Below are positions 1 through 13,922 of a DNA stretch of 64,000 nt, in pieces. Position 1 is the stretch's first letter, and every line of letters begins with the position of its first letter. A program made the translations under genes and the position numbers. The stretch comes from Silurus meridionalis (taxonomy: Eukaryota > Chordata > Actinopteri > Siluriformes > Siluridae): positions 24,308,560-24,372,559 of the forward strand of contig NC_060892.1 of assembly GCF_014805685.1 (NCBI RefSeq). The letters are read 5' to 3'. The notes beneath the pieces are model-generated. The model was not told the DNA's origin and did no database searches. It saw only the letters and a list, made by a program, of their open reading frames with translations.

Positions 1-358
1 ACAGATGCCCACGATCCTCAGTATCATCGAAATAATCGTGAGTCTGCCTTCGAAAGCAATTTTAAGTTGAGCCGTATAATTATTCGAATTACATTTTCAT
101 TAACTAAATAATTTCATTTCAATTAAAATGTCATTTATTTTATTTAGAATCGAATAGACCAGTCTATTTACGTTTTTCCCGCTAACGTTCACTTTGTTTC
201 TCTTCTCTAAACAAATCCTCAGAACAACGAAACGAAGGATGTGGTACGTAACGTTTCTAAAACCTACTTTGTTTACAAATCTTCACATACATCCGTCTAT
301 CGTGTGTGTGCGTTTTCAACAAAATACTAATAGCGTGAAATTTCCTTTTCTTTTGCAG
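1..358 (+). other. col6a1 intron, start of window
   Basis: AT-rich intronic DNA upstream of the CCSFDCT exon. It ends in a strong pyrimidine tract and tgcag acceptor. I see no coding segment in it; the N1-domain exons must lie further upstream. Confidence 0.7.
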
Positions 359-3300
359 TGTTGCTCCTTTGACTGCACTGTGAGTATTTACTGATGACCT
401 CATCATTCCCACAGACTGCTGCACTGGTTTTTACTGGTATTATATTATTATAATAATGGTTTTATTTGATGTATTCTTTTTAACAGGCACTCAGTGGTGA
501 TCCTGGCCCTGTTGGCCCCCCAGGGAACAATGTAAGTAGTAGCGTATTGTATCGTGTTTGTTTTTTCTTTCTCCTTTCGCATTTTGGATTTTCAGCATCA
601 CTAATTTTCCTGTTATGTCTTTGACAGGGTGAGCCTGGTAGACAAGGCCTTCCAGGAGAAAAAGGAGATACTGGGCCACCGGTAAATTGCCAGTTATACA
701 TCATATCACCATCTCTATCACAGAACAGGTTCGAATATTCACACGTTCCCAGGTAGGAATTGTGCTCCCAAGGTGTTCTTCTTCCTAGTCATGGAGTAGG
801 TCATATTTTCAGCAGTTTTTCCACTTACATCCGGTCTCCGAGGCAGGATTCCCTCAAATTCCCTAAGTACGCCTGACGTCTTGCGACATCTCCAGCTGTT
901 TTAGTGTAACAGCTTTTGCATCGTACAGGTTCACACATCGCAGTCTTTCACCCCACGCTGTCCTGGAACAGCACCAGGTTTCCCATTAAACAGCATACGT
1001 TTCCTAAGCCAGCAATTCCATTACCCTAAGGCCATGGTTTATAACTGGATAGACACCGCAGAATTTATAGTATAAAGCAATTATAAATACACAGCAGAGC
1101 ATAATCCTGGGTAAGCCTACAAAAATCTAGGGATTAAACATCGCATCATCACAATGCTGTGAATACGGACATTTTTTTAAAACCAAACTGAGTACGCTGA
1201 TTCTATAAATCTGAACGATTTGCCAACAATATAGTAAGATGGCATGGTTTCCGAGTTGCTCGCTAACCTCTGGGTGACCGATCATCCATAATTATTTTAT
1301 CGCAAACCTGTTCTGGTAACATTTTATTATTTTTTTTACTCGTTTATTAGGGAACAGTAGGTGATCCTGGTCCAGTCGGTTACCAAGGAATGAAGGTTTG
1401 GATTTCTACTTATTCTCCCAAAAAAAAAAATCTCTTCTTTTTGAACTTTGGGAATTGTTCTCTGATATATTTGCTTTTTTTGTTGTTGTTGTTGTTTTTA
1501 GGGAGACCAAGGAGAAAGAGGACACAAGGTGAGACTATAGTTGAAATTCTGGTGGAAACGATTTGTTTGATACGATTTGAGAATTTTCTTCCACGATATT
1601 CAAATTTTCTTTTCTCATGCAGGGAGAAAGAGGTCACAAAGGCTTCAAGGTGAGGCGACAGTTCCTATTTACGAATTCAATTCTTTTGCTCAAGTTCTTA
1701 TGTGTAATGTTGGTCCTTTTCCTTGCAGGGTGAGAAAGGACAAGTCGGAAGAGACGGACTCGATGGGCGAAAGGTAGGTTTGTTTTTTGTCTAGTGTGTG
1801 TTTGTGCGTTTCGTCTATGCGTTCTGTAATATCTTCTGCCCTGTATCTAAGAGCTACATTATATGGGCAAAAGTATTGGGGACACCTGTCTTTTCCAGCC
1901 ATATGGAATTCTTTTCCAATCTATTACCACAATGGTATAGGACGTCTTCGGATGCGCTAGCATTACATTTCAGGAGAATCAGGAGACCCAAATCTGTGTA
2001 CAAAGCCAACATCATGAAGATATGGTACATTATTTGGGTTGGAGTGCAGGATCTCGCGTGGCCTGCTATAGAGTTTTGACCTCAAACCCAGGCCTCCTCT
2101 CTTCCCTCAACACCAGTTCCAACATCAGTACCTGACTAACACCCTTGTGGCTAAATAAACACAAATCTCCACTCCAAAATCTGCTGAAACGTCTTTCCAC
2201 AAGATTGGAGGTTATTATGACAGCAAATTGGGACTAATGTGGAATGGGACGTGTTAAAACAAATGACTTTTGTCCATATAGTGAAGATCTGCACATGCTG
2301 CAGGTTAACTGTTATGGAAATCGATGTGTTATTTCAACACGAACGGTGCAATTATTATTTTTGTAAATCTTTTATATTTTGAATGAACTTCGTTACTGTT
2401 AACATTTCATCTACGCACTTAAAAGGGACTGATGCAGCAGGACAGATGTGTGCTGTTTTTGTTCCGCAGCTGGAACAAATTCAAATGGTTGTTAAAATGG
2501 AAAACAAGACTAAAAGAGAAGGGGAGAAAAACAAATGTGGGAAAATAGAATAGAAATCTACTAATATTAATACATACATATTTATATTACATTTATATAT
2601 AAAATATAAATAATCATCAAATATTCAAACCAGAGCATTCGCTGTAAATTTTTTCGACTTTTTTATTTTTCTATTTTTTGTTTTTTACTTTTAGAGCTAA
2701 ACGGAGCTTCAAAATGTTAAATAGTACGATGGATAACGATAACCAAATTGAAAGTTTTTGTCCTGTGTATTGTGCTTTTGTCGTTTTTCTGCTTCACCAA
2801 TGAAAAACAAAAACGACACCTTTGTTCTTTTTTGAATCAATAATGAAATAAAAAAATAATAATTTAATCACACAAAGTGTAGTTACTAAAATTGGTCTGG
2901 GGGGGTGGGGTTAAATTGGGTGTGGTTAAATTGGGTGGGGTTGAATTGGGTGGGGCTTGGCAGGATGGGGTGTGTCTGGACTTTTTTTTTTTTTGTGCAT
3001 GGGATAACATTGTAAGAATGTGTGGGATGTGTGGAAATGTTCCTGTCACTCTCTTGTTGTTGCTATTTAAAAGCTCTTAGTGATCGATATGAACTTCTCA
3101 ATGTGAAGCAATAATTTAATATCTGGGGTGATAAGTTTTTTAAACGTAATTGTTTCATTTGCAATGAAATGAGAGTGCGCATACGTGTATCGGTGTCCCA
3201 TGTACATTACAGCAGTGAAATTATTTTCCAACATTGTACACATGTACACGGCTTGTCATACAGTTGTGACCCTACAACTAAAATATCAACTCAACAAAAA

Positions 3301-3577
3301 TATTGAAATAAATAACATTTAAATAAAAAAAATGTTAAAACCGGTCATATCCTATAATACATTATATCAGGAGCTGCTTCAGATACCTTTTTTTCTTTCA
3401 GTACTCATGCTGTAGGAAGACCCTATCTACACATTTCCTCCATATTGTACTCTCTGTATCAGGCTCAATATTTATACTGGACTGTGTTTGTTTCGTCTTA
3501 CAGGGGGAACCAGGGTTTGACGGCCTACAAGGTTGCAAAGGGTCACCTGGGCCGGATGTAAGTCTGAAAAAGCATTT

Positions 3578-3631
<54 letters not shown>

Positions 3632-6600
3632 AATACATAGGTTCTGCTCTGTAGTATGACTTCATCAGGGCACAAAAAAGTCAAGGATCCCTTATAATGC
3701 TAATGTATACTCTTGCAGTGTTGCCATGGAAATCAGACAAATATTTAATATGAGTAAGTGTATATCAGGGACTTTTCTTTCCTACGTCCAACACCTGCTG
3801 CCGCATAACATGTAGCTAGAGTCTCTGCAGTTCAGCCGGTCGAGATGTAGCGTTTTTTTATATCCTTAGCCGATTGGATAAAGCACCAAAGGTCCCGCCC
3901 CGTTAAAACCAAAGGCCTGCATTTTTATTTGTCAGTCAGGATCTATGAATTGAACAGCTGTTTATGCTCAGCTTGCATCTGGAGCGCAGGACTGAGGATG
4001 TTTGCCTCTCCGAGAGCCAAACATTTACCAGACCTGACATCCTGGCAACTCTCTGAGATCATGCACTAGACTGTTTAGACTTTATTTACATTCTTTAATG
4101 AGTTCGATTATAGACAAACGTGACCGTGTGTGTGTGATTTTTTTGGGTCGCCACTTGGTGACAGAAACCTATAGTTCTAAAACATTCTACATGACATTCC
4201 TTTCTCTTTCTGTTTTAAAGGGTACTCAAGGAGAACCAGGACCAAAAGGAGACCCTGGTCCTTATGGGCTTAAAGGTGCAAAAGTAAGGGAATAAAAATG
4301 CAAATGCTTTGGTTCTGATCCTAAAATTGATCATTTGAATTGTTTTAATTGATAGATAAAAGAACAATGGAAATAATGAGTCTGTTCTTGAGAATTGGGC
4401 TTTTGTTTAAACCGAATGTGACTTCCTGTTAGGGAGAACCTGGACTTGATGGTGGAGCAGGGAGACCTGGGAACTATGGACCCAATGGACCTAAGGTACA
4501 TTACAATCATTGCTTTTACTTATAGTACTTTGTAAAATATTAAGTTAATAGTAGGCCATTGGTTAAGATGTCAAACTCCAACATCAGAAAGCTGCCACTT
4601 TTGGGTTCTTGAGCAAGGCCTTCAATCCTCAACTGGATAGGCAGCGTTACCAAGCTGACTTTAAAGTGTATATAATCTATGAGACCCACATCCTTTATAA
4701 AGAATGATTCAGTTATATGAATTTTTGTTCCGCAGGGTGACAGAGGACCAAGAGGAGCTGACGGGGATAAAGGAGAAAGAGGAGATGATGTACGTGTACT
4801 GGTTTCTTTTGTTGTTATTTTTATATATTTTTTATATATATATAAATTGACCTGACTTACACTCAAAAATGTACCAATTGTCTGTAAAGTCTTGGCTACA
4901 CAGATGACTGTTGATGTGTGTCTCTGGTGTTGCATTTGTATGTTTGTGTAGGCGGACGCTCGATATATTTTTGGCCAATAATAACTAACAGTGATATGTT
5001 TTCTCTTTCTTTTAGGGACCACAAGGACCGGATGGCCCGAAAGGCGATAGAGTAATATTTACAAGAATTTTTCATTGGTTACTTCGCCCACCCGCGTTTT
5101 CAGCAGGGTTCGGCGGCGCAGACTCGTTCTGTGTAAACGGTATTGCTTTTTGAATTCTTTTTTTAGGGTACGCCAGGGGAGAAAGGCGAACAAGGTTCCC
5201 GTGGGAACAGAGGATCAAGAGGAGATCCTGTAAGTTGTTCTGCTCCTCTTAATCAGCACCCATGCCTTATCTAACGTTTAATAACGTAAGATGTTAGCAT
5301 AAAGTTAGCATCTATAGGATATATATATATATATATAGTGCTGATTGTTCAGGTTCTTCATTTCCATCCAGGCAGGTCTTTTATTTTAACAGTAATATCT
5401 CAGTATCTTGGCATCTTGTGTGTTTGATAATGCATGTGGAGAACACTGAATCTTTGGATCTGTGGAAGGAAATTATGGAGGAAATCCATAATGGAAATGG
5501 AGGAAAAAAGACATGAAATATAGAAGGAAGTTTATACTCTTCCATTGCAACCTTCTTCAGGTTCTTCATTGGTTCATGCTCATTATATGCCTGTTTGCTT
5601 ATGTAAAAAGATTTAGGCATTTAGAATGAAATACATCGATATACCAGAATTTTAAGCGGTCATTCTGTTTCAACCAGTTCAGGTGTGTAATGACTGATCA
5701 TTAGATAAAAGTGTGTTTTTGACCTTCACAGGGTGAACCAGGTCCTCGGGGCGAGCCTGGCCGTGAGGGATCAGCTGGACTAAGTGGTGACCCAGTAAGT
5801 GACCAAGTCATGTACACTTTAATTAATCAAACCTGAAGCCTCTTCTGTTCATTACTAGTCAACAATATGTAATTTTCTACATTGATCCAATGGCCCTAAA
5901 GTCAAAATCGCAGACAGCTTTACTAGATTTTTCTCTTCGCCGCAATGAAAAACTGTTGAATGATTAAAAACATGAAATATGCAAAGACTTGGTTGACCAT
6001 ATGATTTGTGAGTCTTCTAATCTTCGAAGAGGGCTGAAAGCAAGGAGCTGATCTCAGAGTTTAGGCATTTCGTGAGCCACCCCCCCCTCCATTTGTCTAA
6101 AGTCGCAGATGTTGGATGTTGCACACCAGAGAGCAAATGAAGAGTCCATTTCAACTGATTTAGATGATAAGAAGATATGTAAGAGGGAATATTTGTAAAA
6201 ACAAATATCAAATTGTAAATTTAGGAAGATTTATAATTTCCTGAGCCTGACTGCTTCCCAGATGTACACAGTAACACGATCCAAACCTAAGACATGTTTA
6301 GAGGGAGCCTTTAGATACGTGTTTATCAGATTAGCAAATCATTTCTGCTGCTTTTGTCTCCCAAAGTTAATAAGAAATATTTTAGATTACGCTCCGAGGC
6401 TGCGTTTACTCAAGTTGCTGTTTCCATGTTTAAAGTTTTGACCATTTTCGACCGTTTGAAATGGACTTTTCACGCACAGAGGCCAGCTGCCGTGCCGTGT
6501 CACCGTGATTTAGCAATGCTAATCAGAATTTCATGCTAAATTAGGTCAAAATCTAGAAGAAAAATTGTTCCAGTTTTTTTTCTTGTTAAACTACATTGTT

Positions 6601-9600
6601 GTTCAAAAAGAATGAACCGATTTAATTACGCAATATTTTATTAAAGGAAAGTAATACAAAACTCCAGCCAACTCACAAGTATTATACTCACAATCAACTT
6701 GGATAATTTCTTTTTTAAATGGTCACTGATTTATTCCATGAGGATTCTTGAGAACTGAAGCAACGCGTCATCATATCGGTTCATTCTTTTTGAATAACCC
6801 TGTATTCTTCTCCCTGTGTTTTTTTTGTAAATTCAAAAAAATATATATAAAATAAACCAAAGGATAGCTGTTTTTTTAGACATTTTAAGTAGTTAGTTTT
6901 AGAAATTGACTTATATGTTTGCCTCTAGCTTTTTGGGAACAATTTGGAGAAAAAAAACCATAGATGGATATAAAAGCCAGGTGTCTCAGAGCATTTATCC
7001 ATATAGTATCAATGAGGTCAAATGTTGAAGTCTTAAAATGACAGGATTTATTGTAATATGGTTTTGAATAACTTTGGAAATTGGTGCTTTCACATTATTG
7101 TACCATGCGGTAGCTTTCCAAAAACTTCAGCAAATGACACTCATGATTTTCGAACTCTTTAGCCTGTATTTGCTATTGATTAAAATTATATTATACCAGG
7201 CTATTATACATATACAACATATATTGGAATACCATTGAATTTCCATTGAATTTCCATTGAATTAGAGACAGTGTGGGTTTTTACTGTTAAAAACCAACAT
7301 AAAGTGTCTTAAAAATGTAAGTAAAATGGCTGAACTGTCAAAGTGTAGTAGTGAGAAAAAAGATAAGATGTTGGACTTGTGATCAAAATGTTTTCAAGTC
7401 AAGTTTATTTCACAACAGACATCGTCTCAAAGCAGCTTTACAGAATTTAACAGTGAAAGTGAATGGTGTGTATTTATCCCTGATGAGCAAGACCCAAACT
7501 TCTCATTTGTTTAAATGCTATAAATGTAAGATGCTCTGGATGAAGCCAACAAATAATGTAAATGTAGTAGAAGAGCTTCAATGCAGCTTTACCTGCCCAG
7601 TCTCTGGAACTAATTTACCACTTAATATAATCGTTTTACTGAGATCTTTCGCTACTACACTTGAAATTGAGCTTAGATGCACCCAATTTCCAATTGATTG
7701 TCCTTAAAACGTTTCACCAGTATGATTAAGGTCTATTTGAGTTAAATGTAGCGTATTCGACTTAATTTTAAAGTGGCACACAACTGCCTTTATGACCTGT
7801 CAGCCATCACAATACATGGAAAATATCCATAAAGACTTCCAAGATCAGATTTTGGAAGGGAATTTGTAGAAAAGGGAATTTGGTTTTTTTTGCAAGTTTC
7901 CAAAGAACCCAGAGGCTTACAGCATTTTTAAATGGAATATTCATGGACAATTGGTGATCAAACAGCAAATGGGAAAAAACACTTTGATTAGGGAAGCTCC
8001 CAAATGTCTCTGGAAGGATTCTAATGGTAGAAAATGCTCAAAAGGACGCTTCTCACATGACCTTTCTCCATGGGTTAGACACGTTTTGTTGAGAACGACT
8101 GTTGAGAACCTGCTGAAGGTTTTTAAACAAGAATGATCCTGGAATGGGTTTTGGTATAGGAACATATTTTCATATCATCATATTTTCAAGTGCAGAGTAA
8201 AGCGTCTGATTACATCTAGAAATGTTTGAATATTTCCATATTTATGCTTATGCAGCTTGTATAATGGGGTATTTCTATTGATTGACTGATTGAAAAATCA
8301 TAATATATGAAGTTATTTTCAATTTTGTCCATTTCTCATCAAATTTTAGGGTGAGACAGGAAAGCCAGGGCCTCCCGGTTACCGTGGTGATGAGGGTACC
8401 CCAGGACAAGAGGTAAGAGATCTAAAATAGAGTTAAAACATGGCGATTTTTGCTGTCTTGCAAACTGATAACAAAAAATGTTTATCCTTTCTCATTTTTT
8501 CAGGGTCCCAAAGGACCCAGAGGAATAAAGGGCGCGCCGGGAGACAGAGGTCTTATGGGAGAGAGGGTGCGTTATTTTTGCATGAAAATTAACAAAAGAT
8601 ACAGATTTTGACAAATAAACTACAAACTGAGTTTTTTTAATCCGTAGGGATCAGATGGACCGGCAGGAAACGGAACGGAGGGTTGCCATGGTTTCCAGGT
8701 ATAATGATTACTGTCATAAAAATGTACTCAAAAAATGTTTTATGAGAGGTTGATGTAACGTTGTTGTTTTTTTGTTGTTGTTGTTGCGTGTTATAGGGTT
8801 ATCATGGTCCTAGGGGAGATCCTGGAGAGCCTGTAAGTATTAAGCAGTCACTATTTTGTGATTAGTTTATAATCAGATTTAGGAAGAGCGTTATTGCAAA
8901 GTATGTTTGCACTTCATTTAAATTGAATTTGTAAAAAAGAAAAAAAAAAAAAAAGTTTTTCAGTAAAAAGTTTTTTTTTTATTTTATATAAGATAAATAA
9001 AATAAAATATTTTAAATTAGTATTTAAAAAAATAATAAAAGGTATTTAAAAAAAATCTAAATAAATTAAAAAAAGGTATTATTGCCCATACAAATAAATA
9101 AATAATTAAATAAATAAATAAATAAAAAATTGGTATTGCATATATAATTAATTTTATTGCACAATGGGGAGAGCATTTGAATATCCATACCTAGTGGGAA
9201 AAAAACTTTTCTTGTTTGGACATGGCGACAATTTCGATTTATTGTAGTGATCAAAAGAACATACATGATGAGATTATACATGAAAAACAGTTATCCCAAG
9301 ACTGTAGACTCTAAAGCTCATTGCTTCATTCATTCTCTCGTCCTTTTCAGGGAAGCAAAGGAACTCCAGGGCCTAAAGGTGATGACGGAGAACCTGGTGA
9401 TCCTGGAACTGACGTGAGTACCTTTGAAGACTCAAACTAGTGTAGTGGCAACTAGTACAATTGCTGTTTTCTCACCAGAAAACCGAATTGCAAATACCTT
9501 CTTCCACCAACGCCTGCTGTCTGTCTATCACTTCACTTCCTTCCCTCTTCCCTGCGATATCAAATGTTTTTTCTGAGACCTGCACAGTTTTTCTCTTTGA

Positions 9601-12600
9601 TGATAGTGTGGTTGTTGGCGCCCGATTCAAGTATAGGCAGCTGTGTGTATCTTTTTCGGACACAAGAAAACACGATGCGGCGGGTAACCTTCGTCAGATA
9701 AGGCATACGTTTCATTCGAAAATAAACGTAAACGTCTCCTGCGCTAAAACTAGACGACAACCTGAATGCTTAAATGTTAAATGAACTGCCATTGGGTTAT
9801 TTGCAGAAAACGTAGATTCTGCATAATGTGTTTCTTCAGAAAGTCCAGGTAAAGTTAAGCCAAGAATTCGTTTCGTGGATGCCAAACTCCTCAGCCTCCT
9901 TGCCCTTGGTAATAAATCCCATATGTTTCATATCTGAACCGTTCAGCCTTCGCAAGATTTGGAGAACTACTGTTTTTCTTTAATATGTGACCAAATATTA
10001 ATGTGGCGTTGCGATTTCGATTGTATTCGATTCAGGCAGGATATCGCAAGTTTCTCTTGAAGTTTTGTGGTGTATTACATGCAAGTAGGGTGAAGATCGG
10101 TGGGTAAGTGTGGAAAAAAGTTGTCTGAAAAATTATAATGGCAATGAGGAAAGCGAACTTTGACACCCTATATGCTAAAAAGGGCAGATTTATAACTAAC
10201 TAAGACCATTGTTGCAAGGTGTGTTTGACTTCATTCATAAGAAAATGTCAATATAAGATTTAAGCATTTAAACTGGAATATACACTAGTTTACTTTATAA
10301 CAGTGTGGTTTGTGCTCGTTGTTCTGTTACCCAGAACAGCTTCAAAATGTGTAAGTCTTTGATTAAACAGCAATAAATTACATTGAGCATTTTTCAGTCC
10401 CTCTGTGTTTACATGATGTTGGAAATCTAGTCCATTTGAATAAACACTACAGTCCCTCCGGGTTGGTTAATGAAAAATGTCTGAGAAAAGTTCAGCTAGG
10501 TGCGTCATGCGTGTTGTACATGAGTTATGTGAGCTTTGGAAGTCTGCTTCTGAAGAAGTGCTAGACTGTTTCTATGTATTATCAAGCATTTGGCTTCTAT
10601 ACCAGTTTGTGTGCATTGGCGAACCTTGTGTCTTGATAAAGTTTGTGTTCTCCAAGCCAGATATGGTAATAATGATGGAGGGTGTTGGCTGGCACTCACA
10701 CTAGGATTTGGGCCAAATGTTCTCTGCCTTACAATGTAAAGTCATGCAAGGTTGCGTCACATATTGAGCCCATATGGTGACTTCACAGCTGGTTAAATGA
10801 ATCGACAAGTAATGACAAGTAAATTCAGTAAGCATTTGATGAGCCATTACACTTGTTTGTCTTCCAGGAACGAGATCTTGTTTTGATCACTTTGCTCCGA
10901 TTGATTATTTATTGATCTTCGTAATGAAAAGTGCTTGAAATTGTGTTCTCACAGCATCTCAAAATACAGCTGGATAGAAAAAGTGCAATAGGAAAGCATT
11001 GCGGTTTGTTCAGCTCGATCAAAGGCTGCGTATACACATTAAAATTCTTCCTTATCTTAACATCTGTACCTCCCAGTGCTTTCCTCTGCACCGCATTGGA
11101 CAGAGCCTAGTAACAACATATGATATCAGAGGGACTTTTTAAAAGCTGAACATTGTGTTTGCGAAAAAAGTAAGAGTTAAAGTGGAAAACATTAATCCTT
11201 AACTCAAAACTATTATTATATCCATCTTAACAAAAATAATCTGACCAATCTGAGTGATACAATATACAAGCGTTTTGATTAAGGGCCTTGTTTTTGGCCT
11301 TAATGTGCAGCAGCAGATGGTTTGGACCACACTTATGTTATTCTGACAATAAAAAAACGTTCAGTGATTAGCAAAATTGTTGTGGTTCTAAATGTGGTTT
11401 TACAAGCAAGTCCAAAAAGTCTGGTCAAACCCCCCTTTTGTTTTTGTCATAGAAAATAAATTAGTAAAAATGTTAACTGCAGAAAGAACCCACAATAAAG
11501 CTCTTGTGTTTTCTTCTGACAATAAAAGACATCTTGCGTTAACATTTGAAGTACATTTCAAGTAAACACAAATGATTTGGCATATTATCCAGTATGGTAC
11601 CTGTGTTTTTGAATCGAAATTCATGAATCGATATATACAAGTGTTTCATGTTAATGAACAATAGTATTTTGCTCATACTCTGTTTTGGTTTAAGGTTAAG
11701 AAGACGGACATGTCTTCATATGTGTCTTTAGTGTCAGGTTTAAAGTCAACAAATTGATTCAAAGTTCATTCAAACAAGATCAGGCAGGTCGAAAATACCC
11801 TAGAATAATAGCTAGAGAGTCTCTAATCAAAAAGGCAAAAACAGAAGAATAAATCAGAACAAACAAAGCAGAGATTAAGACCAGAGGTTTAGAATTGTAG
11901 ACATAAGGCCCAAGACTAGAAATAGACTGATTGGAGTGAATAAACGCCGGCGTTGATAAGCGAAACCAACGTAAGCCAGGAAAGTTTTTGGCGAATTTGA
12001 AAGGTCTAGGAGTTCATTCCCAGCGAAGCAAAATAGGGTATGACCTTAAGTACAACCTCACTGGCTATGAGCAGGTCTGTTAGGATGTGAAGGGTAAAGA
12101 TTTAAGTCAAGAATGTACTTTACCCCCCTCCTTACCTCAGGCTTGTTTTATTACCAGTCAACAAGGAATTGCATTTGTCCACTACAATGAGTCTAACAGG
12201 TTTCAAAGGACCACCCCAACCGTTTAATGGTCTTCTGTATCAACCTCCTTACAAACTGATTATAGATGAAGCAGGGGTACAATCTAGTAGTGCTACAAGA
12301 GTTGCATTATACAAGTACCATACTTTGTCCCACACAATACCATTACTGTCAAGTAGTGTCCCCTTCGTGGCAAATATCTCATTGTTATTTCTGTGGTGTA
12401 CAATGTTCACTAATTGTTAATCTTTTTCCCAAAACTGCCCATTCCTCTTCCTCCATTCATGCACGATTGGGCTGTCCATAGGTAAGGAATCCCTTGGGAC
12501 AAATAAAGTTTATTAAACCAGCTTGCACTGGAATGGGGTCAGAATAGTCCTTGGAAATGGCTTGGGGCATTCTGTGCTTTTTTGGCCCACAGCAGATAAG

Positions 12601-13862
12601 ATGACCAGGGTGATTAGCCTCTTTGAAGTGGTGACCCTTCCTTGAGTGCAAGTTTTATAATCACCAGTGTACCTTTAGTGGCTTTTACTACAGCTGAGAA
12701 AGCAGAGAAAGAGTTCTGCAGTAGCTGGAGGCTTTAAGAACCTGATATACCTTTAAGCAAGGACCTCTGAAATATAGCCATCCGATCACGCTCCAGTCAG
12801 AAGCTGTGGATAACCACGAAGGTGTGTGCACTACTAAAGTGTAGAGACTCCCCCTTTAGATCAGGGTACAAGACGGCCTTAAGAACAGCAAGGGCCAAAC
12901 TGTCCCAAGCCACCAGTGAGGCTAGCGGTTGTCTTCACTGACATCTTCAACATCTCCCTGAGCAGCGCCGTTGTTCCTACTTGCCTCAAGACAACGACCA
13001 TCGTCCCCGTGCAGAAGAAGTCTACAGTCTCCTGCCCCAATGACTATTGTCCCATCACACTCACACCCATCGTAATGAAGTGTTTGCGAGAGGCTCGTCA
13101 TGAGGCACATCAAGACCCAGCTACCACCCTCACTGGAATCCATGCAGTTTGCGTACCATCCAAACCGTTCTCACTCACCTGGACAATAAGGACACAATTG
13201 CATTGTGGCTGACCCCCCACACATCTCACATGCACTCTTCACCCCTGTACCATCAGGAAAGAGGTTCAGAAGCATTCGTGCCCTCACATCCAGACTGTAC
13301 GACAGTTTTTTCCCTCAAGCCATCAGGCTCCTCAACACACATAACTTTATTTTATTATTTTATTATAACTATATCTTGTATTTATATTTACAAGTAAACT
13401 CTTGTTTACAGTTCTTTTTGCACATTGTACTGTATAAAACATTATACAGTCGGTTTACTGGCGCCGCTGTTTTGTGTTTTGTGTATCTGTCCTACACTGT
13501 CTTGTGCCTTGTGTTTGCGCTGTTTGCACTTGATTGCACACGATGCACTTCATGTGGTGAGGACAACTTACTTTAGTCCATAGCTCTGTGTTCTGTATGT
13601 AGCTCTATGATGTGGGTCTTTGTTGTGTGAGGTCGCTCTATGTTGTTTTATGTAGCACCAGGCTTTTGGAGGAACGTTGTCTCATTTCACTGTGTACTGC
13701 GTCAGCTATATATGGTTGAAATGACAACAAAAGCTTCTCGACTCGATATAGAGTTCTATAGGGCAGTCATAGGGCTACAAGCAGAGTGGCCATCTTCTAA
13801 CTGCAATTCTCTAGAAGGTCTCTAAAGGAGTCAAACGGCTTTTAAAAAGATGAATGCAATTA

Positions 13863-13922
<60 letters not shown>

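Larger units (their letters stand above)
5795..8349 (+). other. col6a1 intron (2.5 kb)
   Basis: This intron separates the GDP-ending exon from the GETGKPG exon. It holds a short hairpin-type MITE (6601-6795) and the head of a dispersed teleost repeat (7392-7500), both listed separately. No coding exon was found. Several short frames are open but look like no known protein. Confidence 0.75.

Noticed and set aside
480..704. Minus-strand frame with collagen-like GGPTGPGSP text
   Set aside because: It is the antisense of the col6a1 helix exons at 487-531 and 628-681; GGN/CCN codons mirror each other on the two strands.
2864..3080. Overlapping frames on both strands around the G-rich block
   Set aside because: They are produced by the GGGTGGGGTTAAATT minisatellite.
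9461..9784. 107-codon frame after the 9351-9413 exon
   Set aside because: No family resemblance, overlapping frames on the other strand, and located in the large intron.
12169..12420. 83-codon frame in the large col6a1 intron
   Set aside because: No recognised motif, and an overlapping frame exists. It is treated as chance sequence next to a LINE relic.
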